From assembly GCF_002836735.1 (NCBI RefSeq), contig NZ_PJAS01000054.1, positions 1 through 64,000 of the forward strand: a DNA stretch of 64,000 nucleotides, given 5' to 3'. This DNA comes from Psychrobacter sp. 4Bb (GTDB lineage Bacteria; Pseudomonadota; Gammaproteobacteria; Pseudomonadales; Moraxellaceae). Of the stretch, positions 43,048 to 53,569 are shown one piece after another. The position numbers and the translations under genes were made by a program. The notes under the pieces were generated by a model. The model was not told where the DNA came from. It worked only from the letters and a program-made list of their open reading frames with translations, and did not search any database. Each line of letters opens with the position of its first letter. Positions within the stretch are counted from its first letter, which is position 1.

Positions 43048-43616
43048 AATAAATAGTCATATTAATAAGAGTAAAGAGAGTTGGTGTAACCTTGACTTTA
43101 TCTATCTATAGGTAAGGTATTATTTCGCTTATGATAGCATAGCTATCTGCTTAAATTGTTGGTTAAAGTATATAGCACAAGTAGGTCAAGCGTATGATAT
43201 ATAGGGCTTACTATGCCTATTGAATAGAATAAAAACGATAAAAAATGTCTTATTTTTTACAGATATATCTTCTAGCGCATTTTAAGCTTATTGGTCACAT
43301 AAATGATTCATAAAAGGCTGTAAGTAACTGATTGCATAAGTTATAATGGCCGCTGTTGGGCTTAATCTATCACTTATCATTACTATTTCTCATGTTTATA
43401 TTCGCATTGTCGTTTATCGACTTTCTTTGATGAGCAGCCGTTATAGCAAAATGAGAGATGGTCATTAGTGTAACCACCTTGCAAAAACAAGAGGCGCGGC
43501 TTGCTTTTATGAGCAAAAAGCCGTAAAATCTTGCCTTTAATTTTTCCCTGTCGTGTTCGTCGTAAAAGCGTTGGTATAACATCAGCCACGGCACACGGGT
43601 TAAACGGAGTCATACA
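43048..43616. promoter_or_regulatory. divergent promoter region between ispB and rplU
   Basis: About 570 bases with no gene that looks real. The small frames inside have poor composition and no ribosome sites. It should contain the ispB promoter and the leader of rplU-rpmA, whose CGGAG ribosome site lies eight bases before the rplU start. I could not identify a distinct RNA structure. Confidence 0.55.
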
Positions 43617-43928
43617 ATGTACGCAGTAATCAAAACTGGTGGTAAACAACACCGTGTAGTCGTCGATGAGTTGCTTAAAGTTGAACTACTAAAAGCAGAA
43701 AAAGGCGAAACAATCAAATTTGAAGACGTGTTGATGGTTGTTGACGGCGATAACGTCAAAATCGGTCAGCCTGTTGTTGACGGCGCTAGCGTAGAAGTTG
43801 AAGTTGTTGAGCATGGTCGCGGCGAAAAAATCCGTATCATCAAGCACAACCGTCGTAAGCATTATCACAAAGAACAAGGTCACCGCCAATGGTACACCTT
43901 GTTAAAAATCAAAGCGATTAATGCCTAA
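43617..43928 (+). CDS. rplU: 50S ribosomal protein L21
   Basis: A 103-residue protein, exactly the normal length. It starts [15 protein letters not shown] and ends [15 protein letters not shown], with the basic [20 protein letters not shown] surface that binds 23S rRNA. First gene of the conserved rplU-rpmA pair. Confidence 0.98.
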   Translation: MYAVIKTGGKQHRVVVDELLKVELLKAEKGETIKFEDVLMVVDGDNVKIGQPVVDGASVEVEVVEHGRGEKIRIIKHNRRKHYHKEQGHRQWYTLLKIKAINA

Positions 43929-44019
43929 TTATCCATTTAGCAATTATTGCTAAATAGCGCACTAAATGCTTAAGAGTTATCGCATCAGCGATAAGTCAAA
44001 TTAACAAGGAGATTTTCTC

Positions 44020-44277
44020 ATGGCACATAAAAAAGCTGCCGGTTCGAGCCGTAACGGTCGTGATTCAAACCCAAAAATGCTAGGCGTAAAAATCTTTGGT
44101 GGCCAAGCTATCACAGCTGGTAACATCATCGTTCGTCAACGTGGTACAGAATTCCATGCAGGCGAAGGCGTTGGCATGGGTCGTGACCATACTTTATTTG
44201 CACTGAATGACGGTGTTGTAAAGTTTGCGACCAAAGGTAAATTTAACCGTCGTTATGTTACGGTTGAAAACGCATAA
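44020..44277 (+). CDS. rpmA: 50S ribosomal protein L27
   Basis: An 85-residue protein reading [19 protein letters not shown], the flexible N-terminal tail that reaches the peptidyl-transferase centre, and [19 protein letters not shown]. An AAGGAG ribosome site precedes the start. It lies 91 bases after rplU and ends at a strong terminator. Confidence 0.98.
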   Translation: MAHKKAAGSSRNGRDSNPKMLGVKIFGGQAITAGNIIVRQRGTEFHAGEGVGMGRDHTLFALNDGVVKFATKGKFNRRYVTVENA

Positions 44278-44330
44278 TTATCTATTTAGGTCGTTTTATT
44301 CTTTGGATAGAATGATCAGATAATTAAAAA

Positions 44331-44360
44331 AGCCCTTACTGCCTTATGGTAGTAAGGGCT
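44331..44360 (+). terminator. Rho-independent terminator of rplU-rpmA
   Basis: A 10-bp stem AGCCCTTACT/AGTAAGGGCT with a 10-base loop and following Ts. Confidence 0.88.
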
Positions 44361-44685
44361 TTTTACGTTTGTAGGGTGATATAAATTAATAATAATTCTA
44401 AGCGATATCTTTAAAGCCACTATTAGCATAATTACTGTAGCTAATAATTATAAATGCAAACTTTTACCGTGTAACTGTATTGGTTACAAGCGTGTATGGC
44501 AGCCGTAGTAAAGATTGCAAATCATGACTAGGCGCGTAATAAAAAAACTGGCACACTGTTGCCATTGCTGATGGTTACCAGCTTTAGCTTGGTAAAATCA
44601 GTATTTATAGAAAACAAAAATTTCAATAGAATATTTTATTTTTAGCGACAACTTTAAAGCGATTATGCTTTTTTAGAGAGGATTT
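44361..44685 (+). promoter_or_regulatory. upstream region of lolA
   Basis: About 325 A/T-rich bases with no open frame. It ends in the AGAGGA ribosome site of lolA and presumably holds its promoter. No other structure stands out. Confidence 0.45.
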
Positions 44686-45372
44686 ATGATGAACTTATCT
44701 ACGAAAAAATCAACCAAACAAAAAATGATGAGTGGGGCTTTAGCAGGTGTATTAATGACATCGCTAGGTGTCGCAGCGCCAATGATGGCGTTGACTCAAA
44801 CGGCTACAGCAGCTCCTGCTGACAACCTAACAGCTGCTAAACGTTTGAACAAATTGCTGACCAATACCAAGAGTATGACAGCCAATTTTAGTCAAACAAC
44901 TAAAGGCGCGAGTAGTGGTACGTTTAAAGGCTCTATGAGTGTCCAACGTCCAAATAACTTCCGCTGGGAAACCAAGTCACCATCAGAGCAGCTGATCGTT
45001 GCTAATGGTAATTCTATGTGGGTTTATGACAAGGATTTAGAGCAAGCGACCAAGCAAAACGTCGACAGCCAAGTAGGTAATACGCCAGCTTTGCTACTGT
45101 CAGGTGATCCGAGCAAAATTGATCAAAACTTCAAAATCACTCAGCCATATGACAACAAAAACTACTATGTACTCTATCCTAAGTCAGACAGTGCAAGTTT
45201 CAAAAGTCTTTCAATAAGCTTTAGTGGTGGCAAACCTGTCATGATGGTATTGAATGATACTTTGGGACAGACAACCTCTATTAAGTTTAGCGGTATTAAG
45301 ATGAACCCAAGTATTGGTAGCAGTCAGTTTAAATTTACACCGCCAAAGGGTGTTGATGTGATTAATCAGTAA
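44686..45372 (+). CDS. lolA: outer-membrane lipoprotein carrier protein LolA
   Basis: A 228-residue periplasmic chaperone that takes lipoproteins from LolCDE to LolB. A long signal peptide (positive start, MMSGALAGVLMTSLGVAA, cleavage near TATAAPAD) is followed by the mature LolA fold: SMTANFSQTTKGASSGTF, SVQRPNNFRWETKSPSEQL, ANGNSMWVYDKDLEQAT and the C-terminal FKFTPPKGVDVINQ, all family hallmarks. Single gene with its own terminator. Confidence 0.95.
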   Translation: MMNLSTKKSTKQKMMSGALAGVLMTSLGVAAPMMALTQTATAAPADNLTAAKRLNKLLTNTKSMTANFSQTTKGASSGTFKGSMSVQRPNNFRWETKSPSEQLIVANGNSMWVYDKDLEQATKQNVDSQVGNTPALLLSGDPSKIDQNFKITQPYDNKNYYVLYPKSDSASFKSLSISFSGGKPVMMVLNDTLGQTTSIKFSGIKMNPSIGSSQFKFTPPKGVDVINQ

Positions 45373-45429
45373 TTAGCAGACGTATTGCTAGGTTTTGATA
45401 TCAGTTCAAAATCAGCAACGCAATAAAAA

Positions 45430-45453
45430 GGACAGACCCTATGTGGTCTGTCC
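45430..45453 (+). terminator. Rho-independent terminator of lolA
   Basis: Stem GGACAGACC/GGTCTGTCC with a 6-base loop and a TTTTTT tail. The A-run on the other side makes it usable for the convergent scpB as well. Confidence 0.88.
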
Positions 45454-45492
45454 TTTTTTATGTGAGTAACTATAGTTTGTTCAGCAGAAAAC

Positions 45493-46107
45493 TTAAGACA
45501 TAGATCGTATGGTGTCCATATCTGGCATAGGTGGTAGTTCATCCCGATGGCTTAATCCAAACGCATCTAAAAACTGCGCAGTAGTATGAAGCAATGCAGG
45601 GTGGCCTAGAGTATCTTTAAAGCCTTTCTCCACAATCCATCCTTTATCAAACAGCTGGCGCAGTATATTGCTCGATAATGTTACTCCGCGCACATGCTCG
45701 ATATCACTACGCGTCACAGGTTGCTTGTATGCAATGACACTTAGGGTTTCAAGTAGGGCTTGGCTCAGGCGTTCTTGACGCTGCGGAAAAGTACGCTGAA
45801 TTAGACTGCTATAGTCATCAGATATCTGTAAGCGATAACCGCTGGCTGTCTCATGTAGCCTAAGCACACCTGTATCTAAGCGTTGTTGGAGTACTTCCAA
45901 AGTTTGCTTTAATTCTTTAGTAGATAATGACAAATGTTTTTTTAACGAGTGAGCTGTCAGCGGTGCCTCTGACGCATGCAACAGCACCTCGATACGTTTA
46001 CTCATCTCTTCCAAAGAATCATGCTGCGCGTCAGCTGGTGGTGATGTAGTCATAGCTGTTGATTCTTGGTTCTCGTCATCTTGCTTTGGGTCTTCAATAT
46101 CTACCAT
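45493..46107 (-). CDS. scpB: segregation and condensation protein B
   Basis: 204 residues. The tandem winged-helix core is visible from about 35: IEVLLHASEAPLTAHSLKKH, LLETLSVIAYKQPVTRSDIE and VRGVTLSSNILRQLFDKGWI, then the terminal FLDAFGLSHRDELPP. It binds ScpA-SMC (or the MksB-type equivalent) to shape the chromosome. The acidic N-terminal tail is longer than in textbook members. It follows scpA by about 70 bases. Confidence 0.93.
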   Translation of the reverse strand: MVDIEDPKQDDENQESTAMTTSPPADAQHDSLEEMSKRIEVLLHASEAPLTAHSLKKHLSLSTKELKQTLEVLQQRLDTGVLRLHETASGYRLQISDDYSSLIQRTFPQRQERLSQALLETLSVIAYKQPVTRSDIEHVRGVTLSSNILRQLFDKGWIVEKGFKDTLGHPALLHTTAQFLDAFGLSHRDELPPMPDMDTIRSMS

Positions 46108-46177
46108 CTAAAGTACGCTCTTATTTCGATTTTGTGATTTTGATAGAGAATGGGCTAGGAGACAGTCTTAGAGCCTG

Positions 46178-47128
46178 CTAGGCTAGCCACTGTAATGTGA
46201 GTGCGGTAGGCTCACTATTCATATCAGAAGGTTCGTCATTGAGAGCAGAGTTGACGATATCGCTATCTACCTCAGTATGGACAACACCAACCAACTGTCG
46301 CTTTATAAGCTCAAGTACGGCGACGAAACTCACGACCACGCCTATTTTACCTTGTGCCTTGTCTAGTAGTTCATAAAAGGAGCGCGCCCCATCTGTACTT
46401 AATTGCCTGCTAATACTGGCAATACGATCGGCAAGGGGTACTGCATCAACTTTGATTGTATGCATTTGATAGTCAGGCTGTAGTTGCATTTTAAATAAGC
46501 TATCAATCAGCAAGTTAGGTGAGTAGCTTGGCAGTTCCGCATTCATAACATCTTGACCAGGCATACTAACCATTGCCAAAAACACATCGCGCTCTAGACG
46601 TACTAGATTGTCTAAGCGCTGACTGACCACTTTGATTTGCGCGTATTCTTCGAGGCGTTCGATCAGTTCTGCTTTTGGGTCACGCTCATCGGTTGGGGTG
46701 TCAGGGGCGGGTAATAGTAGTTCGGTTTTGATAGCGATGAGCGTTGATGCCATTAGCAGATAATCACCCGCTAATTCAAAGTGCTCGGTATCCAATTCAC
46801 CGATATAAGCTAAATATTGCTCAGTGATGGGCAGAATGGGCATCTGGGTCAAATCGACGTTGTTCTTTTTGACCAAATACAATAGAAAATCCAATGGACC
46901 AGCGAATTGCTCTAACCAAATAGCAAAGGCTTGCGGTGGTACATATAGATCTTCTGGCAAATGCTGCACAGGCGTTTGATAGATACGTAGCGACATATCA
47001 TGGTTGACTGATTCATCAGGCTCATTCTGATTGTCCATAGGCTCAGAAGTTGAATCAGCCATAGCAGATAAGGCGGCTTTAGACAAAGCCGCCTGTTTGG
47101 TGTTTGGTTCAGTTTGCACGTTTAGCAC
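46178..47128 (-). CDS. scpA: segregation and condensation protein A
   Basis: 316 residues from a GTG; a later ATG is possible because the first 45 residues are low-complexity. The kleisin core starts at FAIWLEQFAGPLDFLLYLVK, followed by VDLTQMPILPITEQYLAYI and GDYLLMASTLIAIKTELLLP, typical for ScpA. The C-terminal winged helix includes KIGVVVSFVAVLELIKRQ. It bridges SMC heads together with ScpB. It lies between trpS and scpB on the same strand. Confidence 0.93.
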   Translation of the reverse strand: MLNVQTEPNTKQAALSKAALSAMADSTSEPMDNQNEPDESVNHDMSLRIYQTPVQHLPEDLYVPPQAFAIWLEQFAGPLDFLLYLVKKNNVDLTQMPILPITEQYLAYIGELDTEHFELAGDYLLMASTLIAIKTELLLPAPDTPTDERDPKAELIERLEEYAQIKVVSQRLDNLVRLERDVFLAMVSMPGQDVMNAELPSYSPNLLIDSLFKMQLQPDYQMHTIKVDAVPLADRIASISRQLSTDGARSFYELLDKAQGKIGVVVSFVAVLELIKRQLVGVVHTEVDSDIVNSALNDEPSDMNSEPTALTLQWLA

Positions 47129-47176
47129 CCGCTTTGATAATAAATTGCGCCAGTAAAACGACTATTCCAGCAACGA

Positions 47177-48262
47177 TTATTTAAGCTTAGCAAGCGGACG
47201 GATACCGATAGCACGGCGAGCTTTGTCTAGTTGCTTACGACTATGGCGACGGGCTTTATCCGCACCCATCTGCAAGATTTCTTCTAGCTCTTTTGGATTG
47301 GCCATCAGCTCTTCATAACGTGCACGGAATGGCGCGACTTCATCATTAATCTTATCAAATAGAGCTTGTTTTGCATCACCCCAGCCAATACCAGCGGCAT
47401 AACGCGCACGCATATCAGCAATCTCTTCAGCGGTCGCAAATGCTTTATAAATCTCAAAGATAGCTGAATCATCAGGATCTTTTGGCTCATCAGGTAGCTG
47501 TGAGTTAGTCACAATTTTCATGATGGCTTTATGCATCTGTTTTTCAGGACTAATTTGTGGATTTGGCTCACCGAATAGGGGAATCGTATTGCTATAGCTC
47601 TTACTCATCTTGCGGCCATCAAGTCCAGTAAGCAGCGGTATATCGTTATCAACGACTGCTGACGGTAGCGTGAAAAGCGACTTATAACGATGATTAAAAG
47701 TACCTGCGATATCACGCGCCATCTCGATATGCTGTACTTGATCACGACCAACAGGCACATGGGTCGCATTAAACATCAAGATATCAGCCGCCATTAGCAC
47801 GGGATAACCAAACAGACCCATGGTGACACCTTGATCAGGATCGACATCGGCTTTTTCTGTATTGATATCAACGGCTGCTTTATAGGCATGAGCGCGGTTC
47901 ATCAAACCTTTGGCACATGAGCAGTTCAAAATCCAAGCAAGTTCTGGAATTTCAGGTACGTCTGACTGACGGTAGAATGTCACACGCTCTGGGTCTAGAC
48001 CACAAGCAATCCACGTAGCGGCAATGGCTCTCGTCGACTCATGAATGATAGCAGGGTCATAACAACCGATAATGCCATGGTAGTCTGCTAAAAAGAAAAA
48101 CGCTTCATGATCACTATTTTGAATAGACTCAATCGCTGGACGAATCGCGCCAACATAGTTACCTAAATGCGGAATACCAGTCGGTTTGATACCAGTCAGG
48201 ATGCGCTTGGCTTCGGTTGAAGTATCAGAAGCTTGATTGTCAGGAGTACTGTTATTGCTCAT
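47177..48262 (-). CDS. trpS: tryptophanyl-tRNA synthetase
   Basis: A 361-residue class Ic synthetase charging tRNA-Trp. The HIGH-equivalent is [19 protein letters not shown] and the KMSKS loop is [13 protein letters not shown]. Between them [18 protein letters not shown] contacts the substrate. Length and motifs are normal. It heads a minus-strand trpS-scpA-scpB run. Confidence 0.96.
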   Translation of the reverse strand: MSNNSTPDNQASDTSTEAKRILTGIKPTGIPHLGNYVGAIRPAIESIQNSDHEAFFFLADYHGIIGCYDPAIIHESTRAIAATWIACGLDPERVTFYRQSDVPEIPELAWILNCSCAKGLMNRAHAYKAAVDINTEKADVDPDQGVTMGLFGYPVLMAADILMFNATHVPVGRDQVQHIEMARDIAGTFNHRYKSLFTLPSAVVDNDIPLLTGLDGRKMSKSYSNTIPLFGEPNPQISPEKQMHKAIMKIVTNSQLPDEPKDPDDSAIFEIYKAFATAEEIADMRARYAAGIGWGDAKQALFDKINDEVAPFRARYEELMANPKELEEILQMGADKARRHSRKQLDKARRAIGIRPLAKLK

Positions 48263-48370
48263 GGAAAATCCGTTATTTTGTTTATCAAATTATTATCAGT
48301 GCATGGCTAAAATGCAAAATATTAGTCGCAAAGTATAGCAAACTTCACCAGTATTTTTGGGAATAAAGGC

Positions 48371-49459
48371 TTACTTATAGATATCGGTACGACCGTTTGG
48401 TCCATGTTTAAAACGACGATGGAACCACATCCACTGGGTGGGATCAATACGAATGAGTCCTTCTAAAACTTCATTGACCCGAGTGGCATCAGCGACTTCA
48501 TCTTTACTTGGATAGTTGTCTAATTCTGGCATAATCGTCAAATGATAATGAGGGCGTTTACCATGCGGCAAATTGTCAGGTGTCTGCCGATAAGTATGCA
48601 GTGCCATAACAGCTGGTGGCTGTGCTTTGCTACCCAGTTTTGCCATGCGACGCGATGCAGTAATCGTCGCAGCAGGTACACCGAAGAATGGCGCCATGAC
48701 ACCTTGCTTGAGACCATAGTCTTGGTCAGGAGAATACCAAATGACGTGTCCCGCTTTGATAGAGGTAACTAAACTACGCATATCACGACTAGAGATTTGC
48801 TTACCAAAAATATTGGTACGACCATTATAAATAAACCAGTCTAATAATGGGTTGTTTTGCGTACGGTACATACAATCTACAGGGAAAAACTGCGCACATA
48901 ATAGGCCACCCAAATCTAGCATCGTATAATGTGCACCTAGCAGGATAACTGGTCGCTGCTCATTTTGCGCATTAACAATATGCTGTAACCCCGAAATGGA
49001 AACAGTTCTAGTAAATATATTTGGCCTGAACCAAGCGCATAACGTTTCAAACACACCAATGCCTTGATTGACAAATACTTGCTTGGCCATTAGTTCACGT
49101 TCAGCTTCGGGCTTTTCTGGAAATGCCAGCTTCAGATTGATTAGCGTATCGCGTCTACGCGAGCCAGCAGCTTTATAAATCAATATACCAAGCTTACGAC
49201 CTAGCCAAAACTGCCAACGTAACGGCAGATATATCATCGGTAGCATTATTAAGAATAATAACCAAATGCCCCAATTCTTTGGTGATAAAAACTGCCACTG
49301 AAATGGCTTGTTATCTGCTTGCGCTGTACGCTTATGATTTTGGGTAATTGTCGGTGTGCCAGCAGGTATCGCAGGCGACTTAGCCGACTGTTTCATGCTA
49401 GGCGGCACGCTGCTATTGGTAGATGGTTTGCTAGGGTCGAATTGTTCTGGCGCTTTCAT
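48371..49459 (-). CDS. lipid A late acyltransferase (LpxL/LpxM family)
   Basis: About 362 residues from ATG 49459, which follows AAGGATATT; an ATG eleven codons upstream is possible. A Pro/Ser/Lys-rich cytoplasmic start precedes a membrane anchor (NWGIWLLFLIMLPMIYLPL). The acyltransferase motif is LLGAHYTMLDLGG (His-x4-Asp), then DCMYRTQNNPLLDWFIYNGR and WYSPDQDYGLKQGVMAPFFG. It adds a secondary acyl chain to Kdo-lipid A at the inner membrane. I cannot distinguish LpxL from LpxM. Confidence 0.9.
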   Translation of the reverse strand: MKAPEQFDPSKPSTNSSVPPSMKQSAKSPAIPAGTPTITQNHKRTAQADNKPFQWQFLSPKNWGIWLLFLIMLPMIYLPLRWQFWLGRKLGILIYKAAGSRRRDTLINLKLAFPEKPEAERELMAKQVFVNQGIGVFETLCAWFRPNIFTRTVSISGLQHIVNAQNEQRPVILLGAHYTMLDLGGLLCAQFFPVDCMYRTQNNPLLDWFIYNGRTNIFGKQISSRDMRSLVTSIKAGHVIWYSPDQDYGLKQGVMAPFFGVPAATITASRRMAKLGSKAQPPAVMALHTYRQTPDNLPHGKRPHYHLTIMPELDNYPSKDEVADATRVNEVLEGLIRIDPTQWMWFHRRFKHGPNGRTDIYK

Positions 49460-49672
49460 AATATCCTTCTGCAGCACGGTTTGAGGCATCATGGCAAATA
49501 ATAAAGAGTTACTGATATGATGGGGTAGCGTTTGATGCTTTGCAAGTTAGAATTTCTACAGACGCTCTACTTTGTAGTGTCGAAACAAGGCACTCATGTT
49601 AGTTATTGCCGCAAAACAAAGCTGGTTTGATGAAGACAATCAGATAATCAACACGCTATCAGTAGGCATAAA

Positions 49673-49708
49673 AAAACCTTATAAGCTGTGACCAGCTTAT
49701 AAGGTTTT
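49673..49708 (-). terminator. Rho-independent terminator of rplM-rpsI
   Basis: A 16-bp stem AAAACCTTATAAGCTG/CAGCTTATAAGGTTTT with a 4-base loop and a T-run on the minus strand, about 80 bases after rpsI. Confidence 0.88.
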
Positions 49709-49791
49709 GCAAAACCAGACTCTTATTTAACTTTGCTACTGAAGCTCTGAGAAAAAGACAACAGCAGCAAAAATATAAGAGAGAGTTTTGA

Positions 49792-50178
49792 TTAACGTTT
49801 TGAGAACTGTGGACGTTTACGTGCTTTACGTAGACCCAGTTTCTTACGTTCAACTTGACGTGAATCACGAGTAACAAAACCAGCTGCTTTTAGGGCAGGC
49901 TTCAAAGTTTCGTCAGCTTCGATTAATGCACGTGTGATGCCGTGGCGGATTGCGCCAGCTTGACCACTAATACCACCGCCTGCAACAGTTACATATAAGT
50001 CATATGCGTTAGCAGAGTCTAGTAGTTCTAATGGTTGACGTACAACCATGCGTGAAGTTTCACGGCTGAAGTATTCGTCAAGTGGCTTACCGTTAACAAC
50101 GATACTACCAGTACCTTTTGATAAAAAGACACGAGCAGTAGACGTCTTGCGGCGACCAGTTCCGTAATTGCGTTCCAT
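49792..50178 (-). CDS. rpsI: 30S ribosomal protein S9
   Basis: A 128-residue protein, normal length. It begins with [16 protein letters not shown] and ends [14 protein letters not shown]; the terminal Lys-Arg tail reaches the P-site tRNA. It lies 10 bases after rplM in the conserved order. Confidence 0.98.
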   Translation of the reverse strand: MERNYGTGRRKTSTARVFLSKGTGSIVVNGKPLDEYFSRETSRMVVRQPLELLDSANAYDLYVTVAGGGISGQAGAIRHGITRALIEADETLKPALKAAGFVTRDSRQVERKKLGLRKARKRPQFSKR

Positions 50179-50188
50179 AAGTATATCC

Positions 50189-50617
50189 TTAGATGTCTAG
50201 TTCTTTAGGTTGCTGTGCAGTATGTGGATGATCAGTACCCGCATAAAGTTTCAGCTTCTTGATCATCGCATAGCCAAGAGGGCCCTTTGGAAGCATACCC
50301 TTAACTGCTTTGTGTAGAACATCTTCAGGCTTATGTGCAAGCAACTTATTGAAGTTGGTTTCTTTAATACCACCTGGGTAGCCACTGTGACGATAGTACT
50401 TTTTGTCTTGTGCTTTTTTACCCGTTACCGTGATTTTGTCAGCATTGATGACAACAATAAAGTCACCAGTATCAACGTGCGGAGTAAAAGAAGGCTTGTG
50501 CTTGCCACGTAAGCGAGTTGCGATTTGAGTGGCTAAGCGACCAAGGGTTTTGCCGTCAGCATCTACGACATACCAGTCATGGGTCACTTCAGCTGGTTTT
50601 GCACTAAGTGTTTTCAT
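50189..50617 (-). CDS. rplM: 50S ribosomal protein L13
   Basis: A 142-residue protein. [39 protein letters not shown] and [20 protein letters not shown] are the usual family stretches. It is first in the rplM-rpsI operon. The upstream interval (50618-50827) holds the promoter. Confidence 0.98.
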   Translation of the reverse strand: MKTLSAKPAEVTHDWYVVDADGKTLGRLATQIATRLRGKHKPSFTPHVDTGDFIVVINADKITVTGKKAQDKKYYRHSGYPGGIKETNFNKLLAHKPEDVLHKAVKGMLPKGPLGYAMIKKLKLYAGTDHPHTAQQPKELDI

Positions 50618-50827
50618 GATAAAACCTTAAAATTAGAATTCGTTGAGAGTTTAGCTGGGAACGGGGCTCTCAAAAAACAGACTGCACATTATAAGCAGTA
50701 GCGCCTACGCTTGCAAGCTGCATTGGGGTTTATTTTCGCCTTATATACATTAAACTGCAGCGTCGGCCAGTTTTTAGCGGTTCTAAACATTTGTAAAATA
50801 CGTTAACGGCTTTCATTAACCCGACAA

Positions 50828-51514
50828 TTATGACGATGATAGACGATAAAGTCCAGCGACAACTTGTCCGACTTTGGTTTGTTTCAGACATTCAAAAGCG
50901 ATTGGTTGCTGAGTAACGTTTGATTGAGAGTCTAAATTCTCATTTAGCGACGCTTCCAATTGCTTAAGCTGTGCTGACAAATCTTTATCAGCTTCTAAAT
51001 AAATTAGTGTTTCAGTATTGATTAAGGTATTGGTAATAAGCGCAGTCAAAATAGGCTGCCATAAATCCTGAGCATAAGGTGGATCGATAAATACGATATC
51101 AAAAGGACGCGCAGTCAGCTGCTTTTGACGCAATACTTGCTCAGCAGTGCCAGTGATGATTTGGTAAGCAGTAGACTCAAGACGTAATTGCTCAGCACTC
51201 TGACGTAGCATGTTGCTTTGTGCTGGATTGATTTCGATAAATGTCGTGTGGGCTGCACCGCGAGATAGCGCTTCAAACCCTAGTACGCCACTGCCAGCAC
51301 AGCTATCGAGTACATAGGCATCATGAATGTCAGCGAGTAGCCAGTTAAATAAAGTCTCCCGCAAGCGATCTGGGGTAGGTCGCAGGCCATCTGCATCGAT
51401 GAAACTTACAATACGGCGCTTAAACTGACCACCGATAATGCGTACATCACCCGCTGCCGCACTTTTCGCTTTACGGTTATTCTTTGGTGCGCGTCCATTT
51501 GAGGCTTTTTTCAT
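50828..51514 (-). CDS. rsmD: 16S rRNA (guanine966-N2)-methyltransferase RsmD
   Basis: A 228-residue class I methyltransferase. The SAM loop is VLDSCAGSGVLGFEALSRGA and the catalytic Asp-Pro-Pro-Tyr is in FDIVFIDPPYAQDLW. The N-terminal RIIGGQFKRRIVSF and RPTPDRLRETLFNWL are hallmarks of RsmD. It modifies G966 of 16S rRNA in the small subunit. It lies 69 bases downstream of mrdA, same strand. Confidence 0.95.
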   Translation of the reverse strand: MKKASNGRAPKNNRKAKSAAAGDVRIIGGQFKRRIVSFIDADGLRPTPDRLRETLFNWLLADIHDAYVLDSCAGSGVLGFEALSRGAAHTTFIEINPAQSNMLRQSAEQLRLESTAYQIITGTAEQVLRQKQLTARPFDIVFIDPPYAQDLWQPILTALITNTLINTETLIYLEADKDLSAQLKQLEASLNENLDSQSNVTQQPIAFECLKQTKVGQVVAGLYRLSSS

Positions 51515-51583
51515 TATTGTGTCTCGCTTACCAATTCTTTGCTAGGTTTTGCTTTTTATACTATTAATCACTTAAACGTCTAG

Positions 51584-53569
51584 TTACTCAGATGTCGCTG
51601 CTGCCGCTTCGGCTTCCGCGGCTTCTTTTTCTTCCAATGCCTTTGCTTCTTTATCACGAATAGCATCACGCATGGCTTTTTCAAAAGCCTTTTGGCGTTT
51701 AATGACTTTTAGCTCATCAGCAGAAGGAGGTAACACAGGATCTGTCTTGCGTTGTAATACCCAGTAATCAAATAGAGCACGGCCAATAGGTGCTGCAACA
51801 GCACTACCACCGCCGCCATTTTCGACCAATACGGCAAGGGCAATCTGCGGGTCTTCTACTGGGGCAAAACCATTAAACCAAGCATGATCCCAATGGCGCT
51901 TATCAATCGCTGACTTGTCATAGCGCTTGCCTTGAGCGATAGATTTCACCTGTGCAGTACCTGTTTTACCAGCGATACGATAGCGCGGGGTATAGATACC
52001 GCGTCCTGTACCGTTTTCTACCACGCTTTCCATCGCATCATGCATACGCAACCAGTCGGACGGCTTACCGTTATAGTCGATTTTGCCATCTGGCTTAGTG
52101 ATGATTTTGACTTCCGCAGCACCATCACTGCTTTTTAATAAATGCGGGGTAATATGATGTCCTTTACTAGCTGTCATGGCCGTAGCGTTAGCAATCTGTA
52201 GCGGCGTTGCCAAGAAATACCCTTGCCCAATACTGACCGAGATCGTTTCGCCCGGTAGCCAGTCTTTATCGTAAGTGTCTTTTTTCCATTTTGGCGACGG
52301 CATGATGCCTGATTTTTCATTAGGTAAATCAATACCAGTATCTTCACCAAAACCAAAGCGTACCATCCAATCGTGCAGACGCTGAATGCCCATCTCATAA
52401 GCCAGCTTATAATAATAAGTATCGACTGACATGGCGATAGATTTTTTTAGATCTACCGTGCCATGACCGCCACGTTTCCAGTCACGGAATCGATGTGTGT
52501 CGCCAGGTAAGCTAAAATAACCAGGATCATAGATGGTGCTGTTCCAATCGCGTAAACCATAATGAATACCGCCCAAACCTTCAAATGGCTTGATAGTAGA
52601 GCCAGGTGGGTAGGTACCTTGTAGCGCACGGTTATACAGTGGTTGATCCAAATCTTCACGCAGATCGTCGTAGTCTTTGAAAGAAATACCCGATATAAAA
52701 GGGTTAGGGTCGTAGCTTGGATTGCTAACAAATGCCAAGACGTCACCGTTTTTTGGGTCTATCGCAACGATTGCACCACGGCGTCCATCAAGTTGCTGCT
52801 GGGCGATGGTTTGCAAACCATAATCCAAGCTCAACGTAATATCGTTACCCGCTATCGGCGGCTTGGTATCCAGCTGGCGTAAGATATTACCATGTGCGTC
52901 TGTTTCTACCGATTGATAACCCGGTTGCCCAAGCAAAATATCTTCATAGTAATCTTCGATACCAATCTTACCAATTAGGTCAGTACCAGCGTAACGGTCT
53001 TTATCGATACGCTTTGACTCTTTGTCATTGATACGTCCGACATAGCCGATGACATGGGCAAACAGCTCATCATAAGGATAAGAGCGCGTAAGCTTGCTCT
53101 GGATAGAGACCCCACGGAAGAATGGCTTTCGCTCACTAAACTGAGCCAATTGTGCTTCTGTTAAATCAATCTTAATCGTTACAGGGTCATTTTTATTTTT
53201 ACTTAGACGCGCCAAGATATCAGTAATATCTGTATCGGTTAAATCAAAAATCGGCGCAAGCAGATGCAACGTACGCTCAGGATTTTCCACCTCATCAGGG
53301 CTGAGCATCGCTGTAAATACAGGCTGATTGTCTGCCAGTATTACCCCGTTACGATCATAGATATACCCACGACTAGGTGGCGCAGATATCAGTTTGATAC
53401 GGTTGTTATCGGCTTGCGTTGTGTATTGATCATGAGCGTAAACTTGCAAATACCCATAACGTGTTATCAAACCGCCCAAACCAATCAATATTATAATCCC
53501 AAAGATGATAATACGATTGGTAAAGGTGCTGTTGACCTGTTCGGTATTGGGAGTTATCGGTTTATTCAT
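51584..53569 (-). CDS. mrdA: penicillin-binding protein 2 (peptidoglycan transpeptidase for cell elongation)
   Basis: A 661-residue protein. One N-terminal membrane helix (IIIFGIIILIGLGGLITRYG) is followed by the PBP dimer domain and the transpeptidase. The active site has GSTIKPFEGLGG (Ser-x-x-Lys), SVDTYYYKLAYEMG, the Ser-x-Asn-equivalent triad, and AGKTGTAQVK (Lys-Thr-Gly). It makes cross-links in the elongasome with RodA, although rodA is not beside it. The last 40 residues are an Ala/Glu-rich tail. Confidence 0.95.
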   Translation of the reverse strand: MNKPITPNTEQVNSTFTNRIIIFGIIILIGLGGLITRYGYLQVYAHDQYTTQADNNRIKLISAPPSRGYIYDRNGVILADNQPVFTAMLSPDEVENPERTLHLLAPIFDLTDTDITDILARLSKNKNDPVTIKIDLTEAQLAQFSERKPFFRGVSIQSKLTRSYPYDELFAHVIGYVGRINDKESKRIDKDRYAGTDLIGKIGIEDYYEDILLGQPGYQSVETDAHGNILRQLDTKPPIAGNDITLSLDYGLQTIAQQQLDGRRGAIVAIDPKNGDVLAFVSNPSYDPNPFISGISFKDYDDLREDLDQPLYNRALQGTYPPGSTIKPFEGLGGIHYGLRDWNSTIYDPGYFSLPGDTHRFRDWKRGGHGTVDLKKSIAMSVDTYYYKLAYEMGIQRLHDWMVRFGFGEDTGIDLPNEKSGIMPSPKWKKDTYDKDWLPGETISVSIGQGYFLATPLQIANATAMTASKGHHITPHLLKSSDGAAEVKIITKPDGKIDYNGKPSDWLRMHDAMESVVENGTGRGIYTPRYRIAGKTGTAQVKSIAQGKRYDKSAIDKRHWDHAWFNGFAPVEDPQIALAVLVENGGGGSAVAAPIGRALFDYWVLQRKTDPVLPPSADELKVIKRQKAFEKAMRDAIRDKEAKALEEKEAAEAEAAAATSE

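Noticed and set aside
43370..43652. Two overlapping small frames upstream of rplU
   Set aside because: Poor composition, no ribosome site, located in a promoter/leader region.
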